Shown here piece by piece: positions 27,941 to 35,786 of a stretch of DNA of 64,000 bases; within the stretch, counting starts at the first letter, position 1; every line of letters begins with the position of its first letter. The translations under genes and the position numbers were made by a program. Under the pieces are notes generated by a model. That model was not told the DNA's origin and did no database searches. It was given only the letters and a program-made list of their open reading frames with translations. Source of the stretch: CAVPGP01 sp963718065 (GTDB taxonomy: Bacteria > Actinomycetota > Thermoleophilia > Gaiellales > Gaiellaceae); assembly GCA_963718065.1 (NCBI GenBank), contig CAVQYE010000009.1, forward strand, positions 62,001 to 126,000, given 5' to 3'.

Positions 27941-28987
27941 CTGAGCATCATCTTTCACGACCCTGTGCGGGTGTTTCTCGACGAGGTCGAGGAGCGCGGC
28001 ACAACTGAAATCGAGGCGATCGAGGCCCTCGCCGTCGAGCACGAGCTCGACGACGATGACGTTGTCGCGATCCGCTCCGAGCTCGAGGCCCGCGACGTCG
28101 AGATCGTCGCGCCTGAGCCCATTGCGTACAACGCCGACCACCTTCCCGTCACGACCGACGCGCTGACCCTGTTCATGAACCGAGCCGGCCGCTACCGCCT
28201 GCTGACTGCGGCGGACGAGGTCGCCCTGGCGAAGCGCGTCGAGCGGGGTGACGCCGCTGCCAAGGAGCTGATGATCAACTCCAACCTGCGGCTCGTCATC
28301 TCGATCGCAAAGCGTTATCAGGGCCACGGCCTCCCGCTCGGCGATCTCGTCCAGGAGGGCGTCATCGGGCTGAACCGCGCCGTCGAGAAGTTCGACTGGC
28401 GTCGCGGATTCAAGTTCTCGACGTACGCCACCTGGTGGATTCGCCAGGCGTGCCAGCGGGCGATCTCGAACCAGTCGACGACGATTCGCGTGCCGACGCA
28501 CGTGCATGAGCGCCGCGTGAAGATCTCGCGCGCCGCCCGCCAGCACGAGGCCAAGTTCGGCCGCGAGGCAACCCGTGAGGAGCTCGCCGAGGCGGCGGGT
28601 CTCTCGCTGCAGTTCGTCGACGAGGCGCTCGACGCCGCGGAGGCGTCGATCTCGCTGAACCAGAAGATCGGCTCCGACGAGGACAGCGAGCTCGGGGATC
28701 TCTACCGCGACCCGACCGCGCTCGATCCGTCCGAGGAGGCCGCCGACTCGTACCGCCGCCAGATGGTCCGCAAGGCCGTCCGGCGGCTGCCCGAGCGCGA
28801 GCGGCGCATCCTCGAGCTGCGTTTCGGCTTCGACGGCGAGGCGCAGGCGCTCGAGGCGATCGGCAAGCAGCTCGGCATCTCGCGCGAGCGGATCCGCCAG
28901 CTCGAGCGCGACGCGCTCGCGAAGCTCGAAGGTGAGCTCGAGGGCCTCGTCCAGGCCGGCGGCGACGACCTCGCCGACGCGGCCTAA
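27941..28987 (+). CDS. RNA polymerase sigma factor, primary (RpoD/SigA) family
   Basis: 348 aa if started at CTG 27941, which lies 6 nt after AAGGAAAGG; GTG 27965 (340 aa) is the alternative, without a ribosome-binding site. Region 1.1-like N-terminus (EIEAIEALAVEHELDDDDVV...), regions 1.2-2 (NSNLRLVISIAKRYQGHGLP, DLVQEGVIGLNRAVEKFD, FKFSTYATWWIRQACQRAI), region 3 and region 4 (LPERERRILELRFGF, ERIRQLERDALAKL). It lacks the long acidic insert of E. coli RpoD. Housekeeping or closely related group 2 sigma. Confidence 0.93.
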   Translation: MSIIFHDPVRVFLDEVEERGTTEIEAIEALAVEHELDDDDVVAIRSELEARDVEIVAPEPIAYNADHLPVTTDALTLFMNRAGRYRLLTAADEVALAKRVERGDAAAKELMINSNLRLVISIAKRYQGHGLPLGDLVQEGVIGLNRAVEKFDWRRGFKFSTYATWWIRQACQRAISNQSTTIRVPTHVHERRVKISRAARQHEAKFGREATREELAEAAGLSLQFVDEALDAAEASISLNQKIGSDEDSELGDLYRDPTALDPSEEAADSYRRQMVRKAVRRLPERERRILELRFGFDGEAQALEAIGKQLGISRERIRQLERDALAKLEGELEGLVQAGGDDLADAA

Positions 28988-28999
28988 CCAGCAGTAACG

Positions 29000-29407
29000 C
29001 TAAGCGCGCAGCAGTCTTCTCGCCTCGGCGAGGGACTGCTGCGCCGATGCACCGAAGCGGCGGACCTGATCCTTCGCCCGTGCGTTGTCGTTGGCATTCC
29101 CGCCTGGCGCAACGCTCTCCAGGACGACGATCAATGCATCGCTCCAGCGCACGTACGCGCCGGCGGCACGGAAGGCGTAGATGCGTGCGCTCTTGCCGCG
29201 CGCTGTCGTCCCGCGCGAGGCGATCACGTGGTCGCGGATCGCTCGTGCCGTCTCGCGAAAGCGGATTGCGCTGTCGACACTCTGAACGTCGACCTTCCGC
29301 GTCGCGGCCACGAGGTGCTGGACATCCGCGCGGAGCGTCTTGTCGCTCGCCTGCGCCGAAGGAGCAGCGATGAGGACGAGCAGGAGGACGAAGACAACCC
29401 GGCTCAT
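29000..29407 (-). CDS. Secreted protein of unknown function
   Basis: 135 aa with a signal peptide (SRVVFVLLLVLIAAPSAQAS) and a helical, Arg/Ala-rich mature part with no cysteines. I do not recognise the family. It is the last of a minus-strand run with the GNAT gene and a 73-aa protein; it converges on the sigma factor gene with a 12-bp gap. Confidence 0.65.
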   Translation of the reverse strand: MSRVVFVLLLVLIAAPSAQASDKTLRADVQHLVAATRKVDVQSVDSAIRFRETARAIRDHVIASRGTTARGKSARIYAFRAAGAYVRWSDALIVVLESVAPGGNANDNARAKDQVRRFGASAQQSLAEARRLLRA

Positions 29408-29411
29408 CCGC

Positions 29412-29633
29412 CTATTGTGCGGCCTCGCGCTCCCAGGCGTCGAGCAGCTGCTCGACGTGGCGCCGTTGCGCGTCGCCGAACTCGCACCGGGCCAGGATGC
29501 GGCGCGCCTCCGCAGGATCGTCGTTGGCGACCGCGGCCTCCAGCCGCTCGCGGAGCGCGATCGGCTGCCGCAGCTGGCGCCGCAGCCAGCGCCGGAGGCT
29601 GACCTGCGCGGCCCGGTTCGCGGGCACGCTCAC
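29412..29633 (-). CDS. Small helical protein of unknown function
   Basis: 73 aa from GTG 29633, overlapping the GNAT stop (GTGA). Arg-rich helices (LRRWLRRQLRQPIALRERL, DDPAEARRILARCEFG). No recognised domain. Translational coupling to the acetyltransferase makes it likely real. Confidence 0.6.
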   Translation of the reverse strand: MSVPANRAAQVSLRRWLRRQLRQPIALRERLEAAVANDDPAEARRILARCEFGDAQRRHVEQLLDAWEREAAQ

Positions 29634-30505
29634 AGCCGCTTCAGGAACATCGGATAGCGACGATCGGTCACGAAGCCGAGGCGCTCGTACAGGCGCGGAG
29701 CTCCGGTCCCGTTGTTCGAGTCCACCTTCAGCCCGATCCGCCGGACGCCCTTCTGCCAGAGCTCGTGGAACGTGTGCCGCAGGAGCGCCTCGCCGAGCCC
29801 GCGGCGGCGCCAGTCCGGATGGACGGCGAGATCCTTCACCCAACCGTCCCTCCAGTTCAGGCACGCGCCGATCAGCCGGCGGCCGGACTCCGCCAGGAAC
29901 CAGCAGCCCGGGTCGAAGTCGCGGTGGTCGGTCATGAACGAGAGCCATTCCCGGTGCGGGACCGGCACGTAGTCCTCGTCCCAGCCGGTGTAGGCGGCAT
30001 CCAGCAGCCGGTGCACCGCTTCGGCGTCGTCGCCCGTGTACTGACGGATCGTGACGCCGTCCGGAAGAGCCGGCGCAGGTGGCTCGGCCGCGTGCTCGAC
30101 CCACATCCGCCAGACCTCGCGGCTCCTTCCATACCCGGCGGCCTCATAGGCGGAGACGGCTGTGACATCGATGTCGGGCACGGTCGCCGCGACGAACTCC
30201 ATCCCACGCGCTCGAGCGGCCGCCTCGACCGTCTCGAGCAGCGTCTGGTGGAGGCCGTCTGTCCCCGGTCGCGCGCGGACGAGCACGTCCTGGCTCGTGT
30301 GCAACTCCCCGAAGCCCAGCACCCGGTCGTCGGCGGTCGCGATCCAGGCATCCCTGGTGGGATCGAAGCCGGCGCGCTCCCAGAACTCCCGCTGCTGGGC
30401 GAGCGTGAAGACGGGCTCGCCGAGGGCACGCGACGACTCGACGACGACGTCGTGCACGCCGATCAGATCGTGCGGGCTGGCCTGGCGGATCCGGGCGGCG
30501 GCCAT
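29630..30505 (-). CDS. Tandem GNAT acetyltransferase, mycothiol synthase (MshD)-like
   Basis: 291 aa with two GNAT domains. The N-terminal one (residues 1-140) has a weak acetyl-CoA motif; the C-terminal one has the full motif A in WVKDLAVHPDWRRRGLGEAL and GLKVDSNNGTGAPRLYERLGF. Two-domain architecture, length and the V-D-N-x-A/G-P-LYE-GF ending resemble MshD, which acetylates Cys-GlcN-Ins. Other tandem GNATs share this layout, so the substrate is uncertain. Confidence 0.75.
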   Translation of the reverse strand: MAAARIRQASPHDLIGVHDVVVESSRALGEPVFTLAQQREFWERAGFDPTRDAWIATADDRVLGFGELHTSQDVLVRARPGTDGLHQTLLETVEAAARARGMEFVAATVPDIDVTAVSAYEAAGYGRSREVWRMWVEHAAEPPAPALPDGVTIRQYTGDDAEAVHRLLDAAYTGWDEDYVPVPHREWLSFMTDHRDFDPGCWFLAESGRRLIGACLNWRDGWVKDLAVHPDWRRRGLGEALLRHTFHELWQKGVRRIGLKVDSNNGTGAPRLYERLGFVTDRRYPMFLKRL

Positions 30506-30538
30506 TCAGCCATTGTGAGCCGCCGCGGCATCAACCGT

Positions 30539-31345
30539 CTATCCGAGCGCGAGCAGCGCGACGCCTGCGGTGACGATCGCGGCGCCGGCGAGCCGGCGCG
30601 GGCCGACGGACTCGTGGAGCACGACCGCGGCGAGGGCGGCTGCGATCACGACACTCGTCTCGCGCACGGCCGCGACCGACGCGGCCGGCGCGCGGCGGAG
30701 CGCCAGCAGGACGAGGAAGTAGGCCGCGGCGGAGGCGACCCCGATCACGGCCGCCATCGGATCGATCGCCCTCCGCAGACGGCTCCGGCTTCCCACCACG
30801 AACGGATACGCGAGCGCGGGCACGAGCATCACCAGCAGCAGGTACGGCGCCGTTGCGGCGTGCCGCACGCCGTAGCGGTCGACGACGGTGTAGGCGCCGA
30901 TGATGACGCCGATCAGGAGGCCGAGCGCCGCGCCGCGACCGCCGCGGGCGCCGCGGACGAGCAGGATCCCGGCCGCGACGACCAGCACACCGAGGATCTC
31001 CGTGGCCGAGGCCGACGCGCCGGCGATCCCGAGCGAGATCCCGAGGGCGGCGACCGGCGCCAGGCCGCGGGCCAGCGGATAGACGACCGAGACTTCGAAG
31101 CGTGCGTACCCGGCGGCGAGCAGCACGATGTATGCGAGCTCGAGCAAACCGGAGCCGACGATGAACGGCCAGGCGTCGGCGTCCACGCGCCAGGTGAACG
31201 CCGCAACGGGCACAAGCGCGAGCACGAAGACCGACAGCGCGACCGCCGAGGTGGCGGCAGTGTCCTGCTCGCGTGCGAGCAACAGGTTCCACGATGCGTG
31301 CAGAAACGCGGCGCCGAGCGCGAGCAGCAGGGCGCCGAGGGACAT
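30539..31345 (-). CDS. EamA/DMT-family transporter
   Basis: 268 aa, ten predicted membrane helices in two EamA repeats (GALLLALGAAFLHASWNLLL; VVYPLARGLAPVAALGISLG; second-half SVAAVRETSVVIAAALAAVV and GPRRLAGAAIVTAGVALLAL). It is a drug/metabolite exporter of unknown substrate. The start was placed at ATG 31345, since the upstream ATG at 31375 would overlap the tRNA gene. Confidence 0.88.
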   Translation of the reverse strand: MSLGALLLALGAAFLHASWNLLLAREQDTAATSAVALSVFVLALVPVAAFTWRVDADAWPFIVGSGLLELAYIVLLAAGYARFEVSVVYPLARGLAPVAALGISLGIAGASASATEILGVLVVAAGILLVRGARGGRGAALGLLIGVIIGAYTVVDRYGVRHAATAPYLLLVMLVPALAYPFVVGSRSRLRRAIDPMAAVIGVASAAAYFLVLLALRRAPAASVAAVRETSVVIAAALAAVVLHESVGPRRLAGAAIVTAGVALLALG

Positions 31346-31367
31346 GGGCGGTACCCTACGACGGGCC

Positions 31368-31440
31368 GCCCCCATCGACTAGCGGCCTAGGTCGCCACCC
31401 TTTCAAGGTGGTAGCGCGGGTTCGAATCCCGCTGGGGGCA
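31368..31440 (+). tRNA. tRNA-Glu (anticodon TTC)
   Basis: 73-nt cloverleaf. The acceptor stem GCCCCCA pairs with TGGGGGC (31433-31439), with discriminator A at 31440. The anticodon arm CCACC-CTTTCAA-GGTGG gives anticodon TTC; the T-arm is GCGGG-TTCGAAT-CCCGC. No CCA is encoded. A degenerate copy of its 3' half lies at 35341-35386. Confidence 0.95.
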
Positions 31441-31506
31441 TCGGTACAGCTCTGCTTCCAGAGCTGTTCCATCGCAAAGGAAAACGCCAACCGTGGCGCG
31501 GGTGCT

Positions 31507-31839
31507 CTAGGCGAGCACGGCGCGCAGCGCAGCCAATGGCTCGTGCGCGACGCGGAAGTACGCCCAGTTGCCTCGCTGCTCGCGTTCGACGAGACCTGCT
31601 TCGCGCAGGACGCGCAGGTGATGACTGACCGTCGGCTGCGACAACCCGAGCGGTTCGGTGAGGTGGCAGACGCAGGCCTCGCTCCCCGGCTGCGCTTGGA
31701 TCAAGCTGAGGAGTCGTAGGCGCGCCGGATCGGCGAGCGCCTTCAACGCGCCCGCGAGCCGGTCGGCTTCGCCTGCGTCGAGGGCCTGGCCCTGCAGGAG
31801 CGGCGGGCAAGAGGCGGCGATTGTCGCGATCGTCTGCAC
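31507..31839 (-). CDS. arsR: ArsR-family repressor
   Basis: 110 aa from GTG 31839. The winged helix has LKALADPARLRLLSLIQA and LGLSQPTVSHHLRVLREAGLV, and the metalloid-binding cysteines are in EACVCHL (C-x-C), which fits As(III)/Sb(III) sensing. It is divergent from arsC, with an operator-like dyad between. Confidence 0.92.
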   Translation of the reverse strand: MQTIATIAASCPPLLQGQALDAGEADRLAGALKALADPARLRLLSLIQAQPGSEACVCHLTEPLGLSQPTVSHHLRVLREAGLVEREQRGNWAYFRVAHEPLAALRAVLA

Positions 31840-31847
31840 TCATGAAT

Positions 31848-31863
31848 ATTGACACAGATCAAT
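31848..31863. promoter_or_regulatory. ArsR-type operator
   Basis: ATTGACACAGATCAAT: arms ATTGA and TCAAT around 6 bp, the typical ArsR/SmtB dyad. It lies between the divergent arsR and arsC starts. A further half-site (ATTGA) lies near 31884. Confidence 0.6.
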
Positions 31864-31917
31864 GTCGTTGCCATCATCGCGACATTGATGGCCGTCGATA
31901 CAGGAGGTTGCCCGGCG

Positions 31918-32547
31918 ATGTCGCAGATTCTCGACCCCGTCACGCAGCACCACATCGCGGAGGCAGCGAGACGCCTCGCCCGCGAGTTCGAAGGCGTCTT
32001 CTCGAAGGAGACGATCGAGCGCTACATGGCCGAGTCCACCGACCTTCTCGGGGAGGCGAGGATCAATGTCTTCGTGCCGGTACTCGCGCACCGGTTCACG
32101 CGGGAGCGGCTGCGCGCGCTCGCCCAGGCGGAGGGGAAGATGACGAAGGAACAGCCGGAAGTCCTCTTCGTCTGCGTTCACAACGCCGGGCGCAGCCAGA
32201 TGGCGGCGGGGCTCTTGAAGCTGCGGTCCGAAGGCCGGATTCACGTCCGTTCTGCCGGCAGCACTCCAGCCGACGAGATCAACCCGGCGGTCGTCGAGGC
32301 GATGCAGGAGCTCGGCGTGGACATGAGCGAGGAGTTCCCGAAACCGCTGACGGACGAGGTCGTCCGTGCCGCCGACGTCGTCATCACGATGGGCTGCGGC
32401 GACGCCTGCCCGATCTACCCCGGCAAGAAGTACGAGGACTGGGAGCTCGAAGACCCGGCAGGCAAGGACGTGGTAGCTGCGCGCCGCATCCGTGACCAGA
32501 TAGACGAGCGCGTGCAGCGACTCGTCACTGAGCTCCTCGACAGCTGA
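31918..32547 (+). CDS. arsC: Arsenate reductase, thiol type, with N-terminal helical domain
   Basis: 209 aa from ATG 31918, with AGGAGG 10 nt upstream. Residues 1-75 form a helical domain (AEAARRLAREFEGVFSKETIERYM) seen in mycobacterial-type ArsC proteins. Residues 80-209 are the low-molecular-weight phosphatase fold with the P-loop VLFVCVHNAGRSQMA, SAGSTPADEINP and the GCGDACPIYPG resolving cysteines. It reduces arsenate to arsenite. Confidence 0.93.
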   Translation: MSQILDPVTQHHIAEAARRLAREFEGVFSKETIERYMAESTDLLGEARINVFVPVLAHRFTRERLRALAQAEGKMTKEQPEVLFVCVHNAGRSQMAAGLLKLRSEGRIHVRSAGSTPADEINPAVVEAMQELGVDMSEEFPKPLTDEVVRAADVVITMGCGDACPIYPGKKYEDWELEDPAGKDVVAARRIRDQIDERVQRLVTELLDS

Positions 32548-33224
32548 TCGGCAGCCCATCCCTCACCCGGCGAGCGCTCGCCGAAGCGCTCGCCGCATTC
32601 GCATTGGTCTTCGGTGGCTGTGGCGCGATCATCGTCGACAGCGAGCGCGGCGGCTCGCTCGGCTCTGTCGGCGTCTCGGCCGCCTTCGGTCTCGTGATCA
32701 TGGTCATGGTGTACGCCACCGGGCATCTCTCGGGCGCCCACATCAACCCGGCCGTGACGGCGGCGTTCATCGTGACGCGGCACTTCCCGCTGCGCGACGC
32801 CCTCGCCTATGTCCCGGCGCAACTGGCCGGGGCCGCCGCCGGCGCCGGACTGTTGCGGCTCGCCTGGCACGGCACGCCGGCGCATCTCGGCACGAGCCTG
32901 CCGAGCGTCAGCAGCGGCTCCGCGTTGATCTACGAGATCGTGTTGACCGCGATGCTGATGTTCGTGATCATGGCCGTCGCCACCGACACGCGCGCCGTCG
33001 GCGCGGCAGCCGCGATCGCCATCGGTGGCACTGTCGCACTCGACGCGCTCTTCGGAGGCGGCGTCACAGGAGCGTCGATGAACCCCGCCCGCTCCTTCGG
33101 CCCCGCCCTCGTCAGCAGCACCTGGGAGCAGTTCTGGATCTACATCGTCGGGCCGGTGCTCGGCGCGGTCGTGGGGGCGCTGCTCTACCAACTCGTGCGT
33201 GACGAGCCCGGCAGTTTGAGCTAG
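32544..33224 (+). CDS. MIP-family channel (aquaporin-like), probable arsenite export; CTG start
   Basis: 226 aa starting at CTG 32544, whose bases overlap the arsC TGA (CTGA). The N-terminus LIGSPSLTRRALAEALAAFA matches the start of MIP channels, and there is no ATG, GTG or TTG before TTG 32604, which would cut the first helix. Both NPA motifs are present (GAHINPAVTAAF; GASMNPARSFGPA). A MIP channel directly after arsC suggests AqpS-like arsenite efflux. Confidence 0.88.
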   Translation: MIGSPSLTRRALAEALAAFALVFGGCGAIIVDSERGGSLGSVGVSAAFGLVIMVMVYATGHLSGAHINPAVTAAFIVTRHFPLRDALAYVPAQLAGAAAGAGLLRLAWHGTPAHLGTSLPSVSSGSALIYEIVLTAMLMFVIMAVATDTRAVGAAAAIAIGGTVALDALFGGGVTGASMNPARSFGPALVSSTWEQFWIYIVGPVLGAVVGALLYQLVRDEPGSLS

Positions 33225-33269
33225 AGCGCTCACTCGATCAGGTCGGCACTGCCTTCCCCAACGTGAGCC

Positions 33270-33287
33270 GTCCCTCGTTCGAGGGAC
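33270..33287 (+). terminator. Hairpin after the arsenic genes
   Basis: GTCCCTCG-TT-CGAGGGAC, a perfect 8-bp stem 45 nt after the channel gene. No T-tract follows. Confidence 0.4.
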
Positions 33288-33297
33288 TGGCGGCAAG

Positions 33298-33321
33298 GTA
33301 AGGCCCGTTGCGGCGCCTTAC
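33298..33321 (+). promoter_or_regulatory. Leader hairpin before the secreted-protein gene
   Basis: GTAAGGC (33298-33304) and GCCTTAC (33315-33321) form a 7-bp stem, extendable by flanking AAG/CTT. It lies about 40 nt before the TTG start at 33363. Function unknown. Confidence 0.35.
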
Positions 33322-33362
33322 TCCTTGCAACCCGCAAATCGCTTTTCAAGGGGGAACCTTTC

Positions 33363-34058
33363 TTGTCGCATCCATTTGCCCGTCGGGGTCGGCGCTCGTC
33401 GGTCGCGCTCGCGCTGCTCACGGCCATCCTCGTGCTCGTCCCGGTCGCGTTGGCGGTACCGGGCGCGCCCCAATATCGGCTCATCGCCGCCGACAACAAA
33501 CTCGCCGCGCAGCTGGTGCTGAAGAAGACCGATTTGCTGCCCGTCTACCACGCCGACCCGACGCGGTTTGCCGCGGGCCGGGTCTACCGTTGCCCGGGGC
33601 TCTACATGCCCGATCGCTCCCGGGTCATCGTCACCGGCTCGGCCGAGCACGTCTACACGAACGGCGGCTCGAACGGGATCGGATCGAGTGGCGCGGTCTT
33701 CAAGACCGCCGCCGATCTCGACCTGTACTGGCGCGAGACCATCCGGCCTGCGTACGCGAAGTGCCTCGCGATCGGCTACACCAAATCCGCCAGGAAAGAC
33801 CTGAAGGTCAAGATCGTCTTCGCCCGCCCGTTCGACATAGGGCCGACAGGCGTCGAGAAGACCGCGGCGTTCAGGATCAGGCTCGTCTACAGCGACAAGA
33901 CGGGTGCCTCGGAGGTCGTCGAGCGGACGATCGTGTTCCTCGGCACCGGCCGGCTGCTCGCCCACCTCTCGTTCGGAGACATCGAGTACCGCTGCGACTG
34001 CCCGGTGCCCATCACCCGCAAGATCGCCTACCGCATGCAACTCGCCAACCGTGGCTAG
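33363..34058 (+). CDS. Secreted protein of unknown function A
   Basis: 231 aa from TTG 33363, with AAGGGGG upstream. Signal peptide with SVALALLTAILVLVPVALA. The mature part has four cysteines (YRCPGLYMPD, YAKCLAIGY, YRCDCPVPI) and a beta-rich pattern. It is followed, with an 8-bp overlap, by a second secreted protein of similar build. I do not recognise the family. Confidence 0.75.
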   Translation: MSHPFARRGRRSSVALALLTAILVLVPVALAVPGAPQYRLIAADNKLAAQLVLKKTDLLPVYHADPTRFAAGRVYRCPGLYMPDRSRVIVTGSAEHVYTNGGSNGIGSSGAVFKTAADLDLYWRETIRPAYAKCLAIGYTKSARKDLKVKIVFARPFDIGPTGVEKTAAFRIRLVYSDKTGASEVVERTIVFLGTGRLLAHLSFGDIEYRCDCPVPITRKIAYRMQLANRG

Positions 34059-34677
34059 GCGGCTCGGAATTATCGCGGCCGGAACCGCTGCGCTGCTGAT
34101 CGTGGGGTCGGCGCTGGCTGCTTCTCCGCCCCTGACCAAGCTCGCTCTTCGCGCAGCTCAGATAGGGCCGGGGTACGCGTTGAAGCTTCGGCCGGACAGT
34201 CACGGGGTCAACGGCCTCGTGACCCTGGACATGTGTGGCTTCGCTTTCCGAAGCGAGATGTTGCGCACCGCCAGGCTGCAGGTGGACTACCTGCGGACCG
34301 GCAACCCGATCGGCTTCTCGAACGAGGTCGTCACGTACCGCGACGGCGGCGTCCAGCAGGCGATCGCTGAGGTCCGTCAGGCGGTCGCCCACTGTCCTCG
34401 CGGCCCGGTGAAGAGCACGATTGCCGGCGTTGGCCCGATGACCTATCGGATCAAGCAACTGACGTCGGCGAAAGGGCTGCTGCCCGGAGCGATCCCGCTG
34501 CAGATCCGAGTGACCGGGACAGCAGACGGGCGCCATTTCGACTCGACCCAGCTCGTGATCTACCAAGCGCGCGGGAACGTCCTCTCAGGTGTCTATGGAT
34601 ACGGTCCGCTCGCTGCAACGACTCGGCTCTCACTCCACGCCGCTCAGGCGAGCGCAACGAACCTTCGCCAGCGTTGA
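34051..34677 (+). CDS. Secreted protein of unknown function B
   Basis: 208 aa from GTG 34051, overlapping the previous gene. Signal peptide (GIIAAGTAALLIVGSALAAS). Two cysteines (LDMCGFAF, VAHCPRG). The layout of A and B (LAAQLVLKKTDL... and LALRAAQIGPGY..., then a GLYMPD/DMCGF element) suggests they are distant paralogues. Function unknown. Confidence 0.72.
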   Translation: MARRLGIIAAGTAALLIVGSALAASPPLTKLALRAAQIGPGYALKLRPDSHGVNGLVTLDMCGFAFRSEMLRTARLQVDYLRTGNPIGFSNEVVTYRDGGVQQAIAEVRQAVAHCPRGPVKSTIAGVGPMTYRIKQLTSAKGLLPGAIPLQIRVTGTADGRHFDSTQLVIYQARGNVLSGVYGYGPLAATTRLSLHAAQASATNLRQR

Positions 34678-34730
34678 ACGTCTAGCGATGCAACTCTTGG
34701 CGGTGGCTCCGCGACACAGCCTTGTCTCGA

Positions 34731-35216
34731 CTACGCCAGCTCTGCCATCTGGATGACCCCGCAGGGCGGGCAGATTGCGTGCGAGAGCGTGTTCGGTGCG
34801 TCGATCGCCGCCAGCGCGAAGACCGGAGCCCGATGCCAGGCTCCATCGAACTCGACGCGCTTGCACCAGGCGCAAACCGTGAGGTAGTCGCCGTCCTCGT
34901 AGGTGGCGATGATCCGCCGCGTCACCTCGCCCGCGAACAGCGCATCTCTTCCGGTCCGCCCTCGACTGCCTGCAGTAACGGTGAGCTTCGACCCGTGGCC
35001 TCGTACGTCCGCATCGCGCTGCCGCTCGTCGGCGCACGCCGGGCAGATCGACTGCGACAGCTCGGCGTGTGCCTTGATCACGGTGAACGCGGCTCGTGGC
35101 GCCAGGACCCATTCGCCGTCGATCTCGATGTGCCCGCACGAGGTGCAGGTCGGAAGCCGGTTACCCGCCTCGTACAGCGCTCGAATGCGCGTTGTCAACT
35201 CGCTGCTGAGAATCAA
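34731..35216 (-). CDS. Duplicated CxxC zinc-knuckle protein
   Basis: 161 aa built of two repeats of about 75 residues: LPTCTSCGHIEIDGEW...LSQSICPACADE and LTVCAWCKRVEFDGAW...LSHAICPPCG. Each has two CxxC pairs and the CxxCxxI/VxxDG..W...(S)xxICPxC pattern. I know this pattern as a short domain at the C-termini of some sensor kinases and response regulators; here it stands alone and doubled. Probably zinc-binding; role unknown. Confidence 0.7.
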   Translation of the reverse strand: MILSSELTTRIRALYEAGNRLPTCTSCGHIEIDGEWVLAPRAAFTVIKAHAELSQSICPACADERQRDADVRGHGSKLTVTAGSRGRTGRDALFAGEVTRRIIATYEDGDYLTVCAWCKRVEFDGAWHRAPVFALAAIDAPNTLSHAICPPCGVIQMAELA

Positions 35217-35335
35217 GCCGCATTGCTCCTCGCCGACCCCTCGTTGCAGGCATCCTGTCCTCGCGCCTCATTTCTGTAACACGTCGCGTTTTCCGCGGCG
35301 CAGGAGGCATGACGCAGGCTCTGCATAATGAGGTG

Positions 35336-35386
35336 GTCCCCGCCGTCTTCGAGGTGGTAGTCCGGGTTCGAATCCCGTCGGGGGCA
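35336..35386 (+). pseudogene. tRNA-Glu-like 3' remnant
   Basis: From 35351 the sequence GAGGTGGTAGTCCGGGTTCG and the following AATCCCGTCGGGGGCA match the 3' half of the tRNA-Glu at 31368 with few changes. The 5' half and D-arm are missing; only GTCCCCG upstream could be acceptor residue. It cannot form a full cloverleaf. Confidence 0.6.
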
Positions 35387-35394
35387 GCAACCCA

Positions 35395-35467
35395 GGGCGG
35401 TTAGCTCAGCTGGTAGAGCACCTGCTTTACACGCAGGGGGTCGGCGGTTCGAACCCGTCACCGCCCA
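35395..35467 (+). tRNA. tRNA-Val (anticodon TAC)
   Basis: 73 nt. The acceptor stem GGGCGGT pairs with ACCGCCC, discriminator A. D-arm TAGCTCAGCTGGTAGAGCA. Anticodon arm CCTGC-TTTACAC-GCAGG gives anticodon TAC. T-arm GGCGG-TTCGAAC-CCGTC has one G-T wobble. No encoded CCA. Confidence 0.95.
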
Positions 35468-35533
35468 TTTCACCGAACTTCCCCGCTGGCAAGCAGCCGC
35501 CGCCGGTGCTGTCCCCGGCAGCGTGGAGGGAAC

Positions 35534-35561
35534 AACGGGCGCCTGGGCCGCAGACGCCCGT
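35534..35561. repeat. Hairpin repeat copy 1
   Basis: ACGGGCGCCTG (35534-35544) pairs with CAGACGCCCGT (35551-35561) with one mismatch. Preceded by AACA as in copy 2. Confidence 0.55.
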
Positions 35562-35754
35562 CGCCGTTCTTGATGACACACGGACTCAGTTCCCATAGTC
35601 CGCACCTCACCGTCGAACAACTGCCACGAAACGCCTCGCAACAGCTCCGCATCCAGCGTAGGCCCGTTGCTGACCAGTGCGCGTCCCCCGGCAGGGGCGC
35701 CTTTCTCAGAGGTTAGAAACGCGCTGTCTCGGAAAGGGGTGACGACGTTAGGCA

Positions 35755-35786
35755 ACAACGGGCGTCTGGCCGCAGGCGCCCGTTGT
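35755..35786. repeat. Hairpin repeat copy 2
   Basis: ACAACGGGCGTCTG (35755-35768) pairs with CAGGCGCCCGTTGT (35773-35786) around loop GCCG with one G-U. Nearly the same sequence as copy 1, 221 bp away. Confidence 0.6.

Noticed and set aside
31368..35386. Intact attachment sites of a recent integrative element
   Set aside because: The two tRNA-Glu 3' ends differ in the T-stem and no integrase, excisionase or transposase gene lies between them; only an old or decayed event could be claimed.
35213..35758. Open frame of 181 codons on the minus strand across tRNA-Val and the tRNA remnant
   Set aside because: It is the well-known artefact of reading antisense through tRNA genes (VTGSNRRPPACKAGALPAEL-type peptide) and has no ribosome-binding site.
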